Source: Minisyncoccota bacterium
Lineage (GTDB): Bacteria > Patescibacteriota > Minisyncoccia > Phycocordibacterales > UBA918
Length of the DNA: 37,132 nt
Direction: 5' to 3'
Assembly: GCA_018062385.1 (NCBI GenBank)
Contig: JAGOSI010000003.1
Coordinates: 1 to 37,132 of the forward strand
The position numbers and the translations under genes are program-made. Below, piece by piece: positions 1-8,397 of the stretch. A model generated the notes under the pieces. It was not told where the DNA came from. It ran no database searches and saw only the letters and a program-made list of their open reading frames with translations. How positions within the stretch are numbered: position 1 is the stretch's first letter; each line of letters starts with the position of its first letter.

Positions 1-629
1 GCACTAACTCTATACCAAGCATTCCATCCGCCGTGCATAAATGATCCATCGGTAAAGCGATCGATATTTTGCATAGCTTGAGTCAAGGTACATCGAGAAG
101 CACCGTAAGGAAAGCTAGAGCGTCCATAGTTATAACTAGCGGATATGGCTATTTGTAAATTTAAACGGAAAGGCGCACAGACAAATTGTGTGAGGAGTGG
201 ACTGCCGAGATTGGCCAAATACAAACCAGCGGCTTGATCAGCCATACGAAGGGCAAAGCCTTCCAGGTCTTGTACGAAGGCAGGGCTACCTTGAAAACCG
301 GAATTTATCCATTGCACAATCTGTCTAGTGACTTGAGAAAGAATCATTTTTGAAACCCACCAACCCATTCCGTCTAAGACAAATTCTTTAAACTTTATTG
401 CGTAATTTAAAGCTTGTGTAGCAACGGAAGCGACTGACGTAATGCCATCTTCTATGAGTTGTAAAACATTTGTAGCATTGATCATAAATTGACCGCCTGT
501 AGTAGCCAAAGCTGCTTCTGCTCTCTCTACCTTATTCCAGCTTTGTGGTACATAAACAGCTACAAACATAAAGCAAAAAGCAATTCCTAGTACAAAAAAT
601 TTCTGGATAATGATGTGAAGGCTATTCAT
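1..629 (-). CDS. Membrane/secreted protein of unknown function (3' end outside window)
   Basis: The frame is open from the ATG at 629 to the window edge (209 codons), so this is the N-terminal part of a longer protein. Residues about 10-27 (FFVLGIAFCFMFVAVYV) form a hydrophobic signal or anchor segment, and the rest reads as an exported domain with scattered hydrophobic stretches and a few Cys (CAPF, SRCT). I recognise no catalytic motif and assign no function. The start lies 3 bp after the stop of the upstream gene on the same strand and lacks a clear SD, so the two are almost certainly cotranscribed. Similar envelope protein pairs occur near secretion or pilus genes in CPR genomes, but nothing here proves that link. 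Confidence 0.75.
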   Translation of the reverse strand, partial: MNSLHIIIQKFFVLGIAFCFMFVAVYVPQSWNKVERAEAALATTGGQFMINATNVLQLIEDGITSVASVATQALNYAIKFKEFVLDGMGWWVSKMILSQVTRQIVQWINSGFQGSPAFVQDLEGFALRMADQAAGLYLANLGSPLLTQFVCAPFRLNLQIAISASYNYGRSSFPYGASRCTLTQAMQNIDRFTDGSFMHGGWNAWYRVS

Positions 630-632
630 AAA

Positions 633-1538
633 TTATGGCTTACTAATATTGGGGGCAAAATTAGCAAAAAGAGTAGCATTATCACTGGTTTGGAAAACGT
701 AGGCTGCTTTATCTAAAGCGCGATACATATTTTCCATAGCGATAGTTAGACCAACAACATCATCTTGATATCGTTTTACACGAATTAAAGCCTTAACAGG
801 ATCATTTATTAGTTCTGTTAGTCCTAATACATCATGATAAAGAGCATTGTACACATTGATTAAGTCCAAATGTTCTTTGGCAAATTCTTTAGGGACAGAT
901 ATACTGAGAGTGTCTTCTAGGGTACCTTTATACATTTTTGCAACAAGGTTTAAATCCTCAATATCTTTGTCGGTCACTTCATTATTATTGACTATGTCAA
1001 CCATAATAGTCATTTCACTCCTAGTTTTCTTGGCGGTAGCGTTATCTAAAATAGCATTAGCCACGGCATTGCCGTAATTTTTTACAGTGGTGGTGGAGCT
1101 GTCTTTAGCTAGATCAATATCTCTTATTGTGTAAATTCGATCTCTGGCCTCATTTTTAATACCATCTACAGTCTTTTTAACCAACTGCTCATCGGTAGGG
1201 CCAAAGCCATTGGCTTTGCCTGAGATATAATTTTGCATAAAATTAATCGCTACTTGACCAGTTAGAGTAGCAGGAGGAGCATAGTCAGTAATCTCACGCT
1301 TGATTACAATTGGCTCAGCTGTCAGGAATTGATCCTGCCAGTCTTCTATACCATCACTATTAGAGTCCTGTACAGCAATCAGTGTTCTCTCAGGGGCTTC
1401 TTCTATAGTGGTTAATGAAGCCTGTTGGTTAGGAGCTATTGTTTTTTCCGTCATATTGTTGACAGTATAGGCACCGGCCACTACAGCCAAGCCAATTACA
1501 AAAGCACCAATAACTCTCGAGTCGTGTTGCGGAACCAT
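633..1538 (-). CDS. Single-pass membrane-anchored protein of unknown function
   Basis: This is a 301-residue protein with one N-terminal transmembrane segment (about residues 10-27, GAFVIGLAVVAGAYTV) and a mainly helical, charged C-terminal part that should lie outside the membrane. A short stretch near residue 57 (DSNSDGIEDWQDQF) resembles a Ca-binding thrombospondin type 3-like or dockerin-like loop (DxNxDGxxDxxD), a pattern common in exported CPR proteins. No enzyme motif is visible. A TATAAT box on the minus strand (1550-1545) ends 6 nt before the ATG and there is no SD, so the mRNA is probably leaderless. It heads an operon with the truncated gene at 1-629. The function is unknown. Confidence 0.8.
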   Translation of the reverse strand: MVPQHDSRVIGAFVIGLAVVAGAYTVNNMTEKTIAPNQQASLTTIEEAPERTLIAVQDSNSDGIEDWQDQFLTAEPIVIKREITDYAPPATLTGQVAINFMQNYISGKANGFGPTDEQLVKKTVDGIKNEARDRIYTIRDIDLAKDSSTTTVKNYGNAVANAILDNATAKKTRSEMTIMVDIVNNNEVTDKDIEDLNLVAKMYKGTLEDTLSISVPKEFAKEHLDLINVYNALYHDVLGLTELINDPVKALIRVKRYQDDVVGLTIAMENMYRALDKAAYVFQTSDNATLFANFAPNISKP

Positions 1539-1544
1539 GTCATT

Positions 1545-1550
1545 ATTATA
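1545..1550 (-). promoter_or_regulatory. -10 box (TATAAT) for leaderless start at 1538
   Basis: TATAAT on the minus strand is followed by only 6 nt before the ATG. The expected transcription start coincides with the start codon. Confidence 0.6.
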
Positions 1551-1619
1551 ACAGGCTTGTGGATTGTCACTGGATAAATTTGTTTATAGCTGTGTATATA
1601 GAGTGGGTATAAGTCGAGG

Positions 1620-2450
1620 TTATTTAATATTTAATTTTTCGCACAGCTTAAGCCAGGTTTCTAGTTTTAAGTCCTCCCCTCTTATGTTTAAAGGAATGGA
1701 TAACTCGCTGAATGTTTGCTCTAAAACAGTCCGAGGATATTCTTTGCTTAAATTACTTAATAATTGTTTTCGCTTGTTCCCTAATCCTAGGTGGAGAATT
1801 TTAAAAAACAGCTCCTTTTTAAAATGAGTGAAATTATTCTGATTTATATGATAAATCGATAAAATGGCCGAATCCACTTTTGGTTTGGGGTAAAAATGTC
1901 CCCGAGCGACGTTTTTTTTGTACATTGGGTTACCAAAAACCTTAACCGATAAGGATAAAATTGATTCTTTTTCGTCTCTGGCGATTCTTTCAGCCAGCTC
2001 CTTTTGGATAAGAAAAGTTAAATTGCTTGGTTGAATTGGACTTTCTAGTAGGGTGCGCAGTAAAAAACCTGATAAATAATAAGGAATATTAGCCACTACC
2101 TTGAACCCGCAATCCTGTAAACCTAGTATTTCAGGGGTTATTTCTCTAGCATCACCATGATGAATAGTTAGCTGACCGCTTTTTAGTTCCTTTTGGAACA
2201 TCTCATTTAGAGTAGTAATAGCTCGTTCATCAGCTTCAACAGCGGTAATTATCGCGCCTCTTTCTAGCAAAACCTTAGTCAACATGCCAGTTCCGGGGCC
2301 AATTTCTAGGATAATATCACCATTTTTCACTTCTCCAGCTTCACACATCCAGTTTGGTACGACTGTGCTTGTCAAAAAATTCTGCCCCAAAGAGCGTTTA
2401 TGGATGAATTTATCTGATTTTTCTTGATTTTCTGGGGGATTTTCTCTCAT
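1620..2450 (-). CDS. rsmA: 16S rRNA dimethyladenosine transferase RsmA/KsgA
   Basis: It dimethylates the two adjacent adenosines in the helix 45 loop of 16S rRNA, using SAM, late in 30S assembly. The N-terminal signature SLGQNFLTS, the SAM-binding loop ILEIGPGTGMLTK, the acidic residue of VEADE and the catalytic VANIPYYLSG (NIPY) are all present, and the length (276 aa) is normal. The open frame extends to an ATG at 2465, but that ATG lies inside a TATAAT box (TATAATGTATG). I therefore prefer the in-frame ATG at 2450 (MRENPP), which leaves a leader of only a few nt. The gene lies downstream of pcrA but is separated from it by a strong hairpin, so it is probably a single transcript. Confidence 0.95.
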   Translation of the reverse strand: MRENPPENQEKSDKFIHKRSLGQNFLTSTVVPNWMCEAGEVKNGDIILEIGPGTGMLTKVLLERGAIITAVEADERAITTLNEMFQKELKSGQLTIHHGDAREITPEILGLQDCGFKVVANIPYYLSGFLLRTLLESPIQPSNLTFLIQKELAERIARDEKESILSLSVKVFGNPMYKKNVARGHFYPKPKVDSAILSIYHINQNNFTHFKKELFFKILHLGLGNKRKQLLSNLSKEYPRTVLEQTFSELSIPLNIRGEDLKLETWLKLCEKLNIK

Positions 2451-2497
2451 TTGGTGAGCATACATTATATGTATGTGAATTTACAAGGGGTGTGGGG

Positions 2498-2538
2498 TAA
2501 ATAAAGGGGCAAAACCGAAGGTTTTGCCCCTTTATTTA
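2498..2538 (-). terminator. Terminator of pcrA (UUCG tetraloop)
   Basis: A near-perfect stem of 19 bp lies between pcrA and rsmA. On the minus strand the loop reads C(UUCG)G, the very stable tetraloop, and AT-rich tracts lie on both sides, so it may work in both directions. Confidence 0.85.
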
Positions 2539-2561
2539 TTTAATTTCTCATCAATCTCAAG

Positions 2562-4520
2562 TTAATCCAAGAAAATCGTCGTCTCATAGCCCGAAGACCC
2601 TCCTCTACCTCCAGGATTATCACTCTCCACCAAATCAGTACTAATGTCATTCAAAAATGAAGAAGGAACATTAACTCGCTGACTACCGTAGATGGTGCGC
2701 ATGTGGGCGTAAGTTAGATGTAATTTCTTAATCGCTCTAGTTAAAGCCACATAAAACAAACGCCTCTCTTCTTCATGGTCAATTCCGGTGTCATCGAGAC
2801 GTTCGTGTGGAAATAAACCTTCTTCTAATCCACAAATAAAAACATGATTAAATTCCAAACCTTTAGAGGCATGAATAGTCATTAATCGAACGGCGTCCTG
2901 CTCCTCCTTATCTTTAAGTTCATCTTGATCACTTTGTAAGCTGGCGGTTTCTAGGAGTTGCTCAACAGCTGTATCCGGATCTAAATGATCGTATTTTTGA
3001 CCAAGGGTCACTAGTTCTCGCAGGTTTTCTAGGCGCGATAAATCATCTTCGGTGCCATTTTTCTTTAATTCAGTTTCGATTCCGGTACGCTTAATAATAA
3101 ATTTTAGTGTTTCGGACAAAGGTTTGGTGCGGGCTTCATCCGCTATATCTTGCATCATTTGATCAAAGCGACTAACCTTTTCTAGGGTTGCTCCGGTTAG
3201 TTCTGCTCGCTTCCCTTCTATCACCTTCAGCATTGTCACTTTACCAATTCCTCGAGCAGGTTCATTGATCACTCTCACTAAGTCAGCAGTACTACCAGGA
3301 TTTAAAGCTAATCGAAGATAAGATAAAACATCTTTAACTTCTTTTCGTTCGTAAAATTTTGTGCCGAGTAGTTGGTATGGTACTCCATAATTAAGAAAGG
3401 CTTCTTCTAGTACTCGAGATTGGAAATTAGTACGATATAGCACCGCGATTTCAGATGGTCTTGCTCCCTTTTCAACTAGTGACTGTGCTTTCATTGCAAT
3501 GTACTCAGCTTCGTCGTTACCAGTCATGGCTGTATACAAGCTTATTTTCTCCCCTTCTTCGTTGCTGGTGAAAACATTTTTATCAACGCGATTGCGATTT
3601 TTGGCGATTATTTCATTGGAGGCGGAAATGATGGTTTTGGTGGAACGGTAATTTTCTTCTAATAGGATGGTTTCTGAACCTGTAAATTCACGTTCAAATT
3701 GTAAGATATTTTTTATATCGGCACCACGCCAAGAATAAATATTTTGATCGATGTCACCTACTACACAGATATTTTGTTTTTCTCCGGTTAGTTGTTTGGC
3801 TATGGAAAATTGTACAGCATTAGTGTCTTGGTATTCATCTACGTGAATATAGCGGTATTTATTTTGCAGTTCTTCGCGTACAGTCGGATAGGTTTTTAAT
3901 AGATACAAAGTCTTAGCCAAAAGATCATCAAAATCCAAGGCGTGATCTTGGCGTAGTATTTCTTCATAAAATTCCCAAGTATTACCGGCGACTTGGTCTG
4001 GATAATTACTGGCACTAGCTTTGTAATCACTAATTGACTGTGCATCACCTTTAGCGCGGGAAATTTTACTTAAAATCTTCTTTGGTTCGAATTCTTTAGG
4101 GTTATAATTAGCACGTTCCATGGCGGTTTTTACCGCTCGCAAGCTGTCACTTCGATCATAAATTGTAAAATGACGAGGTAAATTAAGGGTTTCGTGATAT
4201 TGTCGCAAAATGCGTACGCCTAAAGCGTGAAAAGTGGTAACGGTCGGTAGGGAGTCTATGACAGCTCTTTCCGCGGGCGGGTATTTTTTGACCAGTGACT
4301 CGACTCTCTCCCGCATTTCCGAAGCGGCTTTATTCGTGAAAGTTACAGCTAAGATGTTGTGTGGGGCAACACCTTGATGGATTAAATGTACAATTCGATG
4401 AGTAATTACCCGAGTTTTTCCTGATCCAGCTCCGGCTAAAATAAGTAATGGTCCCTCAGTTTTGAGTACGGCTAAGCGTTGGGCTGGGTTCAAACCAGCT
4501 AAATAAGGTTGGTCATGCAT
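2562..4520 (-). CDS. pcrA: UvrD/PcrA-type superfamily 1A DNA helicase
   Basis: This is an ATP-dependent 3'-5' DNA helicase for repair and replication-fork maintenance. All SF1A motifs are seen in order: Q motif LNPAQRLAV, Walker A GAGSGKT, Walker B DEYQDTN, motif III GDIDQNIYSWRGAD, motif IV ENYRSTK, motif V IHASKGLEF and motif VI RRLFYVALTRA. At 652 aa it is shorter than PcrA of Firmicutes and ends soon after motif VI, so the usual RNA-polymerase-binding C-terminal tail is short or absent. The open frame begins at a TTG at 4538, but I prefer the ATG at 4520 (MHDQPYLAGLNPAQ) because the family starts just before the Q motif. There is no SD. It is transcribed divergently from the M23 peptidase across a 400-bp gap. 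Confidence 0.93.
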   Translation of the reverse strand: MHDQPYLAGLNPAQRLAVLKTEGPLLILAGAGSGKTRVITHRIVHLIHQGVAPHNILAVTFTNKAASEMRERVESLVKKYPPAERAVIDSLPTVTTFHALGVRILRQYHETLNLPRHFTIYDRSDSLRAVKTAMERANYNPKEFEPKKILSKISRAKGDAQSISDYKASASNYPDQVAGNTWEFYEEILRQDHALDFDDLLAKTLYLLKTYPTVREELQNKYRYIHVDEYQDTNAVQFSIAKQLTGEKQNICVVGDIDQNIYSWRGADIKNILQFEREFTGSETILLEENYRSTKTIISASNEIIAKNRNRVDKNVFTSNEEGEKISLYTAMTGNDEAEYIAMKAQSLVEKGARPSEIAVLYRTNFQSRVLEEAFLNYGVPYQLLGTKFYERKEVKDVLSYLRLALNPGSTADLVRVINEPARGIGKVTMLKVIEGKRAELTGATLEKVSRFDQMMQDIADEARTKPLSETLKFIIKRTGIETELKKNGTEDDLSRLENLRELVTLGQKYDHLDPDTAVEQLLETASLQSDQDELKDKEEQDAVRLMTIHASKGLEFNHVFICGLEEGLFPHERLDDTGIDHEEERRLFYVALTRAIKKLHLTYAHMRTIYGSQRVNVPSSFLNDISTDLVESDNPGGRGGSSGYETTIFLD

Positions 4521-4538
4521 ATAATTTGATTGGCACAA

Positions 4539-4938
4539 TACTATAACATGCCAAGTAAGCTAACTTTATTTTAAATGAATCTCACTTAGAAATGAGTAAG
4601 AAAAAATGCCATAAATACTAAAATGATTTTTACTTGTAATGTCAATAGTAATTCCTTGGCTTAAAATAAAGCCATAATAGAACAAAAAAAGTTTTTCAGA
4701 CAAATGTGCATTCGTCAATTGTCATTACTTTCCTATCTAGTAAAATTACTGACGTACCTAAATAGATTGGGTCAAGTTTTTCAGGAGAGCGTTTAGCTCT
4801 TTTTCTTTCGCAGAATTTTCCGTAGTGTCCGTATGGCGGTGAGTCCTTAAAAGATTTAGTATTCAACTTAACACAAAAGACTCTGATTCAAACTCTTATA
4901 TCTGCAACCTAGAGAATCAGACGACAAATAAAAATAAA
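4539..4938. other. 400-bp divergent intergenic region
   Basis: AT-rich spacer between pcrA (minus) and the M23 peptidase (plus), with no credible ORF. I see a small hairpin with an AGAGC/GCTCT stem followed by T residues near 4781-4805. I also see an 8-bp inverted repeat, TCTGATTC (4882-4889) and GAATCAGA (4914-4921), in the presumed 5' leader of the M23 gene. Both divergent promoters should lie here, but no -35/-10 pair stands out. Confidence 0.5.
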
Positions 4939-5955
4939 ATGAGCTCAATTTATCGAGTCTTGTTTGAATATGTAGCAATTTTAATGGTAATTGTAGTGCC
5001 TTTTTCTGTACATGCTGATCTTTTCGGAGAAAGTGCCACTAATAGTAGCCAGATCTTACCAGAAATCGAAGTATCCAACCCTGACTCCCCTTTTGAGGCA
5101 GATCTTTTGTCAGCCGCCAAGAATCCCAACCCGTTACCAAAAGCTAAAGGAGGAGCGGAAGTAGTGGTCGAAGACGGAGTTTTGGTGTCTTCTGGTCCGG
5201 TGGGGGAAGATGTAATAGCTTTGAGTCGAGTATCAACAGGTGAAATTAGTATTTATACTGTACGCGCAGGTGACACCCTCTCTCATATTGCTGATATGTA
5301 TGGTGTGACTGCCAATACTATTCTTTGGGCTAATGACTTACCACGAGCTACCAGTATTCGTGAAGGTCAAACTCTAGTTATTTTACCAATTGCCGGAGTT
5401 CGTCATATTGTGAAGAGTGGCGATACTATCAATGCAATTGCTAAGAAATATGAAGGTGATGCTGAAGAAATTTTGTCTTACAACCAGTTAGACAGTGGTA
5501 GTGATTTAGTGGCTGGTATGACGGTGGTGGTGCCTGGTGGCTCTATGCACCAAGCTCCAGTAGTGGCGACGACAAATCCTACCAAGACCTCGGGTGGAAG
5601 TTCAACTGGTGGTGCTGGTTTCACTCATCCGGCCCCAGGAGCTATAAAAACTCAAGGTATTCACGGCTACAATGCTGTTGACTTGGCTGGTGCCGTGGGT
5701 TCTTCGATTCGCGCAGCAGCTAAGGGTGAAGTGATTGTTTCGAAAAGCTCAGGTTGGAATGGTGGTTATGGTCAATATATTGTAATTAAACATTCCAACG
5801 GTACCCAGACCTTATACGCTCACCTTTCAAGCAATAGTGTTGGTGTTGGTGAGGTAGTAGGACAAGGACAAGTGATTGGAGCGATGGGTAATTCCGGTCG
5901 CTCGACTGGCTCCCATCTACACTTTGAGGTTCGTGGTGCCAAGAATCCATTTTAA
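4939..5955 (+). CDS. Secreted LysM-M23 murein endopeptidase
   Basis: This is a predicted cell-wall hydrolase or activator of the NlpD/EnvC type, acting on peptidoglycan outside the cytoplasmic membrane. An N-terminal signal peptide (about residues 1-26, ending VHA) is followed by a low-complexity linker. Two LysM repeats then follow (about residues 106-150, IYTVRAGDTLSHIADMYGV, and about 156-199, HIVKSGDTINAIAKKYEGD). The last domain is a C-terminal M23 peptidase (about 228-338). The zinc ligands of M23 are visible: H and D in GIHGYNAVDLAG and the second H of GSHLHFEV, along with the conserved YAHLS. The protein stops directly after the M23 core. It is a single gene, leftmost on the plus strand, closed by a strong terminator. 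The linker is Ser/Thr/Gly rich (TKTSGGSSTGG). Confidence 0.92.
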   Translation: MSSIYRVLFEYVAILMVIVVPFSVHADLFGESATNSSQILPEIEVSNPDSPFEADLLSAAKNPNPLPKAKGGAEVVVEDGVLVSSGPVGEDVIALSRVSTGEISIYTVRAGDTLSHIADMYGVTANTILWANDLPRATSIREGQTLVILPIAGVRHIVKSGDTINAIAKKYEGDAEEILSYNQLDSGSDLVAGMTVVVPGGSMHQAPVVATTNPTKTSGGSSTGGAGFTHPAPGAIKTQGIHGYNAVDLAGAVGSSIRAAAKGEVIVSKSSGWNGGYGQYIVIKHSNGTQTLYAHLSSNSVGVGEVVGQGQVIGAMGNSGRSTGSHLHFEVRGAKNPF

Positions 5956-5973
5956 TAAAATGTGATAGAAAAA

Positions 5974-6010
5974 ATTAAAGCCCCGAAAGCTTCGCTTTCG
6001 GGGCTTTAAT
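5974..6010 (+). terminator. Terminator of the M23 peptidase gene
   Basis: A perfect 17-bp stem with a 3-nt loop (TTC), 18 bp after the stop codon. AT-rich tracts on both sides make it potentially bidirectional. Confidence 0.85.
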
Positions 6011-6049
6011 AATTTACCCATATTTTACAAACCCATCTATCCCAATAAA

Positions 6050-6072
6050 AAACCACGCAGAATGCGTGGTTT
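6050..6072 (-). terminator. Terminator of the 96-aa ORFan
   Basis: A 10-bp stem (AAACCACGCA/TGCGTGGTTT) with a GAA loop. On the minus strand it runs into a U tract. Confidence 0.75.
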
Positions 6073-6086
6073 AAATTGAATAATTC

Positions 6087-6377
6087 TTATTTAATTATGT
6101 ATGTAAAATTTCCTTTTTCTGCGAGTCGGTAAAACTCAATTCTAAAAGTAGGGAAAACCTTCTTTAAGTCCTCGATGAGTTCTGTTAACAAGTTCTTATT
6201 ATTTGGACCATTTAAGTGCATCTTTACACTGACTGATCCGTGCTGTCTTGTTGTATCAACCCATCCTTTGTATTGTCTATATTTTCTCAGAAAATTATTT
6301 AATACCCAGTTTGCATTTTTATGTGCCCCTTTAACGCAACGATTAACCATCCTTTGATCCACTATAATTTGACCCAT
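6087..6377 (-). CDS. Small basic protein of unknown function
   Basis: A 96-residue, Lys/Arg-rich soluble protein with no family that I recognise. The C-terminal half (VSVKMHLNGPNNKNLLTELIEDLKKVFPTFRIEFYRLAEKGNFTYIIK) alternates beta-like and helical segments, suggesting a small alpha/beta fold. The start is chosen at the ATG at 6377 rather than the GTG at 6386. A strong SD (GGGGAGG) ends 8 nt before this ATG, and the GTG overlaps the SD. It is one of only a few genes here with a clear SD. A promoter with TTGCAA (6459-6454), a 16-nt spacer and TATAAA (6437-6432) gives a leader of about 45 nt. It has its own terminator, so it is monocistronic. Confidence 0.7.
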   Translation of the reverse strand: MGQIIVDQRMVNRCVKGAHKNANWVLNNFLRKYRQYKGWVDTTRQHGSVSVKMHLNGPNNKNLLTELIEDLKKVFPTFRIEFYRLAEKGNFTYIIK

Positions 6378-6431
6378 AATATGCACCTCCCCTAATCGAT
6401 AGTCAAAATGTTGAAGAACAACAAACCTAAT

Positions 6432-6459
6432 TTTATAACATTAAATTGAATTTTTGCAA
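6432..6459 (-). promoter_or_regulatory. Promoter of the 96-aa ORFan
   Basis: TTGCAA (-35) and TATAAA (-10) on the minus strand with a 16-nt spacer, about 55 bp upstream of the ATG at 6377. Confidence 0.5.
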
Positions 6460-6482
6460 TGGATTGCAGTTTGTATGTATTG

Positions 6483-7997
6483 CTACAACGCTACCCGATA
6501 CTGTAGCGCCTCTAGTACATGCTTGGTCTCAATGTTTTCCGCTTCATCAAGATCAGCAATAGTACGAGCAACTTTTAACAGACGATGATAACTGCGAGGA
6601 GAAAGATTGAGCTTTTCAGACGAGAGTTTTAAAAGGGACGATACTGCTTCGCTCAGAGTGATAAGATTGTCAATATCGCGACTGGTCATTTCAGCGTTGG
6701 TGTTGGCTGTGCTTTCTTGTAAGCGCTCCATCTGCTTCTGGCGCGCGTTGGTGATTTGGCTTCTGGCTTTGTCAGTCTCACCTTTGGTGCGCTCGAGATT
6801 GGTTAGAGTTTCGTAATCTACATGTGGTACTTCAATCCACAAATCAATTCGATCAAGGATTGGACCGGAGATCTTCCCTTTGTAGGTTTCTTGCATAGCT
6901 TTAGCTAAATTGGTGGTACCATCTTCGCTCCCGCGGTAAGGATTCATGGCAGCCACCAAAATAAAATCCGCCGGAAATATAGCCTGATTTTGAATTCGGG
7001 AAATACTCACTACTCTATCTTCTAGTGGCTGACGGAGAGCATCAAGACTTCGTCTTTCAAATTCTGGGAATTCGTCCATAAACAATACCCCTTTGTGAGC
7101 TAAAGTCACTTCTCCAGGTTTTGGCTGGCTACCTCCGCCGACAAGTGCGGTATGTGAAGCGGTGTGGTGTGGGGCACGAAAAGGTGGTCTGGTAGTGAGG
7201 GTGTGATCGGTGCTAATGGTCGAATAAATCGCTGTTACTGCCAAAGTTTCTTCTCTTGACAGTGATGGTAAAAGTCCCTGGAAAGCACGTGCGAGCATGG
7301 TTTTTCCGGTACCGGGCGGACCAACCAGAATGACATTGTGTCGCCCAGCTGCCGCGATAGTGAGCGCACGCTTGGCACTTTCCTGCCCTTTAATGTCTTC
7401 AAGCGTTACCTGTCCGTCAGTCCAATTGTCACTTTCCAAATCAGTGACAGGTTGGATTGGTAAAAGTTTGTGTTCAGCATGAGTTTTATGAACATGTCTT
7501 ATCACCTCACCTAAACTTTTGGCGGGATAAATCTCAATACCGTCAATCAAACCTGCTTCTTCGGCATTTCCCCATGGAACAATAATTTGTTTATAGCCAT
7601 TATTTTTAGCGGTCATGACAATATTCAAAACTCCGCGTACTGATCTTAGGCTACCATCCAAACCAAGTTCACCTACATAAATTGTGTCATCACTACTCTC
7701 TATTTCACCAGAGGCAATGAGATAAGCGATAGCAATCGGTAAATCAAATAATGGCCCTTCTTTCTTTAGGTCGGCGGGAGAAAGTGAAATGGTAATCTTT
7801 TGATTTTTGCTTTTTGGTGAATCGTAGCCAGAGTGTTTGATGGCGCTACTGATTCTGTCTTTTGATTCTTCAATCGCTTTACCTGCCAAACCAACAATTG
7901 AAAATGAATGCAGACCTCGCGCGAGGTCTGCTTCAATACGCACTATTGTGCCATTAAGAATATGTGGCTGGGCAGTGTGAACCAAAGCTACTGACAT
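6483..7997 (-). CDS. comM: ComM/YifB-family Mg-chelatase-like AAA+ ATPase
   Basis: This is a hexameric helicase-like ATPase. Family members such as ComM promote branch migration during natural transformation; in CPR the exact role is not shown. At 504 aa it is full length. It has an N-terminal ChlI/LonB-like fold (about residues 20-145, with SIVGLAGKAIEESKDRI and ISLSPADLKKEGPLFDLPIA). The AAA+ core follows, with Walker A GPPGTGKT (about 226-233), HHTASHTALVGGG and Walker B GVLFMDEFPEF. The C-terminal helical lid contains NLSPRSYHRLLKVARTIADL. The start is ATG 7997, with a weak AGGA about 8 nt upstream. It is the last gene of a minus-strand run after the proline-rich protein and the DksA-like gene, with a 22-bp gap to the latter. 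Confidence 0.93.
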   Translation of the reverse strand: MSVALVHTAQPHILNGTIVRIEADLARGLHSFSIVGLAGKAIEESKDRISSAIKHSGYDSPKSKNQKITISLSPADLKKEGPLFDLPIAIAYLIASGEIESSDDTIYVGELGLDGSLRSVRGVLNIVMTAKNNGYKQIIVPWGNAEEAGLIDGIEIYPAKSLGEVIRHVHKTHAEHKLLPIQPVTDLESDNWTDGQVTLEDIKGQESAKRALTIAAAGRHNVILVGPPGTGKTMLARAFQGLLPSLSREETLAVTAIYSTISTDHTLTTRPPFRAPHHTASHTALVGGGSQPKPGEVTLAHKGVLFMDEFPEFERRSLDALRQPLEDRVVSISRIQNQAIFPADFILVAAMNPYRGSEDGTTNLAKAMQETYKGKISGPILDRIDLWIEVPHVDYETLTNLERTKGETDKARSQITNARQKQMERLQESTANTNAEMTSRDIDNLITLSEAVSSLLKLSSEKLNLSPRSYHRLLKVARTIADLDEAENIETKHVLEALQYRVAL

Positions 7998-8019
7998 ATA
8001 AATCCTGAAATTGAGTTAA

Positions 8020-8394
8020 TTAAAGTGGCAATTGTCCCTCCTCTTCCATATGGGTCTTGCAGGTACGGGCGGTAGGTTTGAAATTTAGTCTGTCTTCTTC
8101 TATTGGTTCACCAGAAATTTCACAAATGCCAAAAGTGCCTGCTTCAAGCTTTGTTAAAGCTCTTTTAATATTACGATACTCAATCTCTAGGGCTGAAAGG
8201 GTTGATCCTCTCTCCTCCATGTCTTCTGCCATGTCAGCTTCGACATTGCTGTCGGCCTCAGTTAGATTTGTCTCACCAACATTTTCAATCCAGTCATCAG
8301 TTTCGGGATTGTGCACCCCAAGAGTCTTTAGTTCTTCCGTGATTTTCTCTAATTCTATTTCCAGTTTGTTTTTATATTCATTTAAGTTCAACAT
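8020..8394 (-). CDS. DksA/TraR-like protein with a degenerate zinc finger
   Basis: A 124-residue protein with an N-terminal coiled-coil region (about 1-85, rich in Glu/Lys) and a DksA/TraR-type C-terminal domain (about 88-115, FGICEISGEPIEEDRLNFKPTARTCKTH). DksA-family proteins enter the secondary channel of RNA polymerase and modulate initiation. The classical C4 finger is CxxC...CxxC. Here it is C91, S94, C112 and H115, so two of the four ligands differ and zinc binding may be lost or altered. The loop at the coiled-coil tip is acidic (EADSNVEADMAEDMEERGS), as expected for the channel-inserting tip. It starts 3 bp after the upstream gene's stop, has no SD and is followed 22 bp later by comM. 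Confidence 0.85.
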   Translation of the reverse strand: MLNLNEYKNKLEIELEKITEELKTLGVHNPETDDWIENVGETNLTEADSNVEADMAEDMEERGSTLSALEIEYRNIKRALTKLEAGTFGICEISGEPIEEDRLNFKPTARTCKTHMEEEGQLPL

Positions 8395-8397
8395 AAA

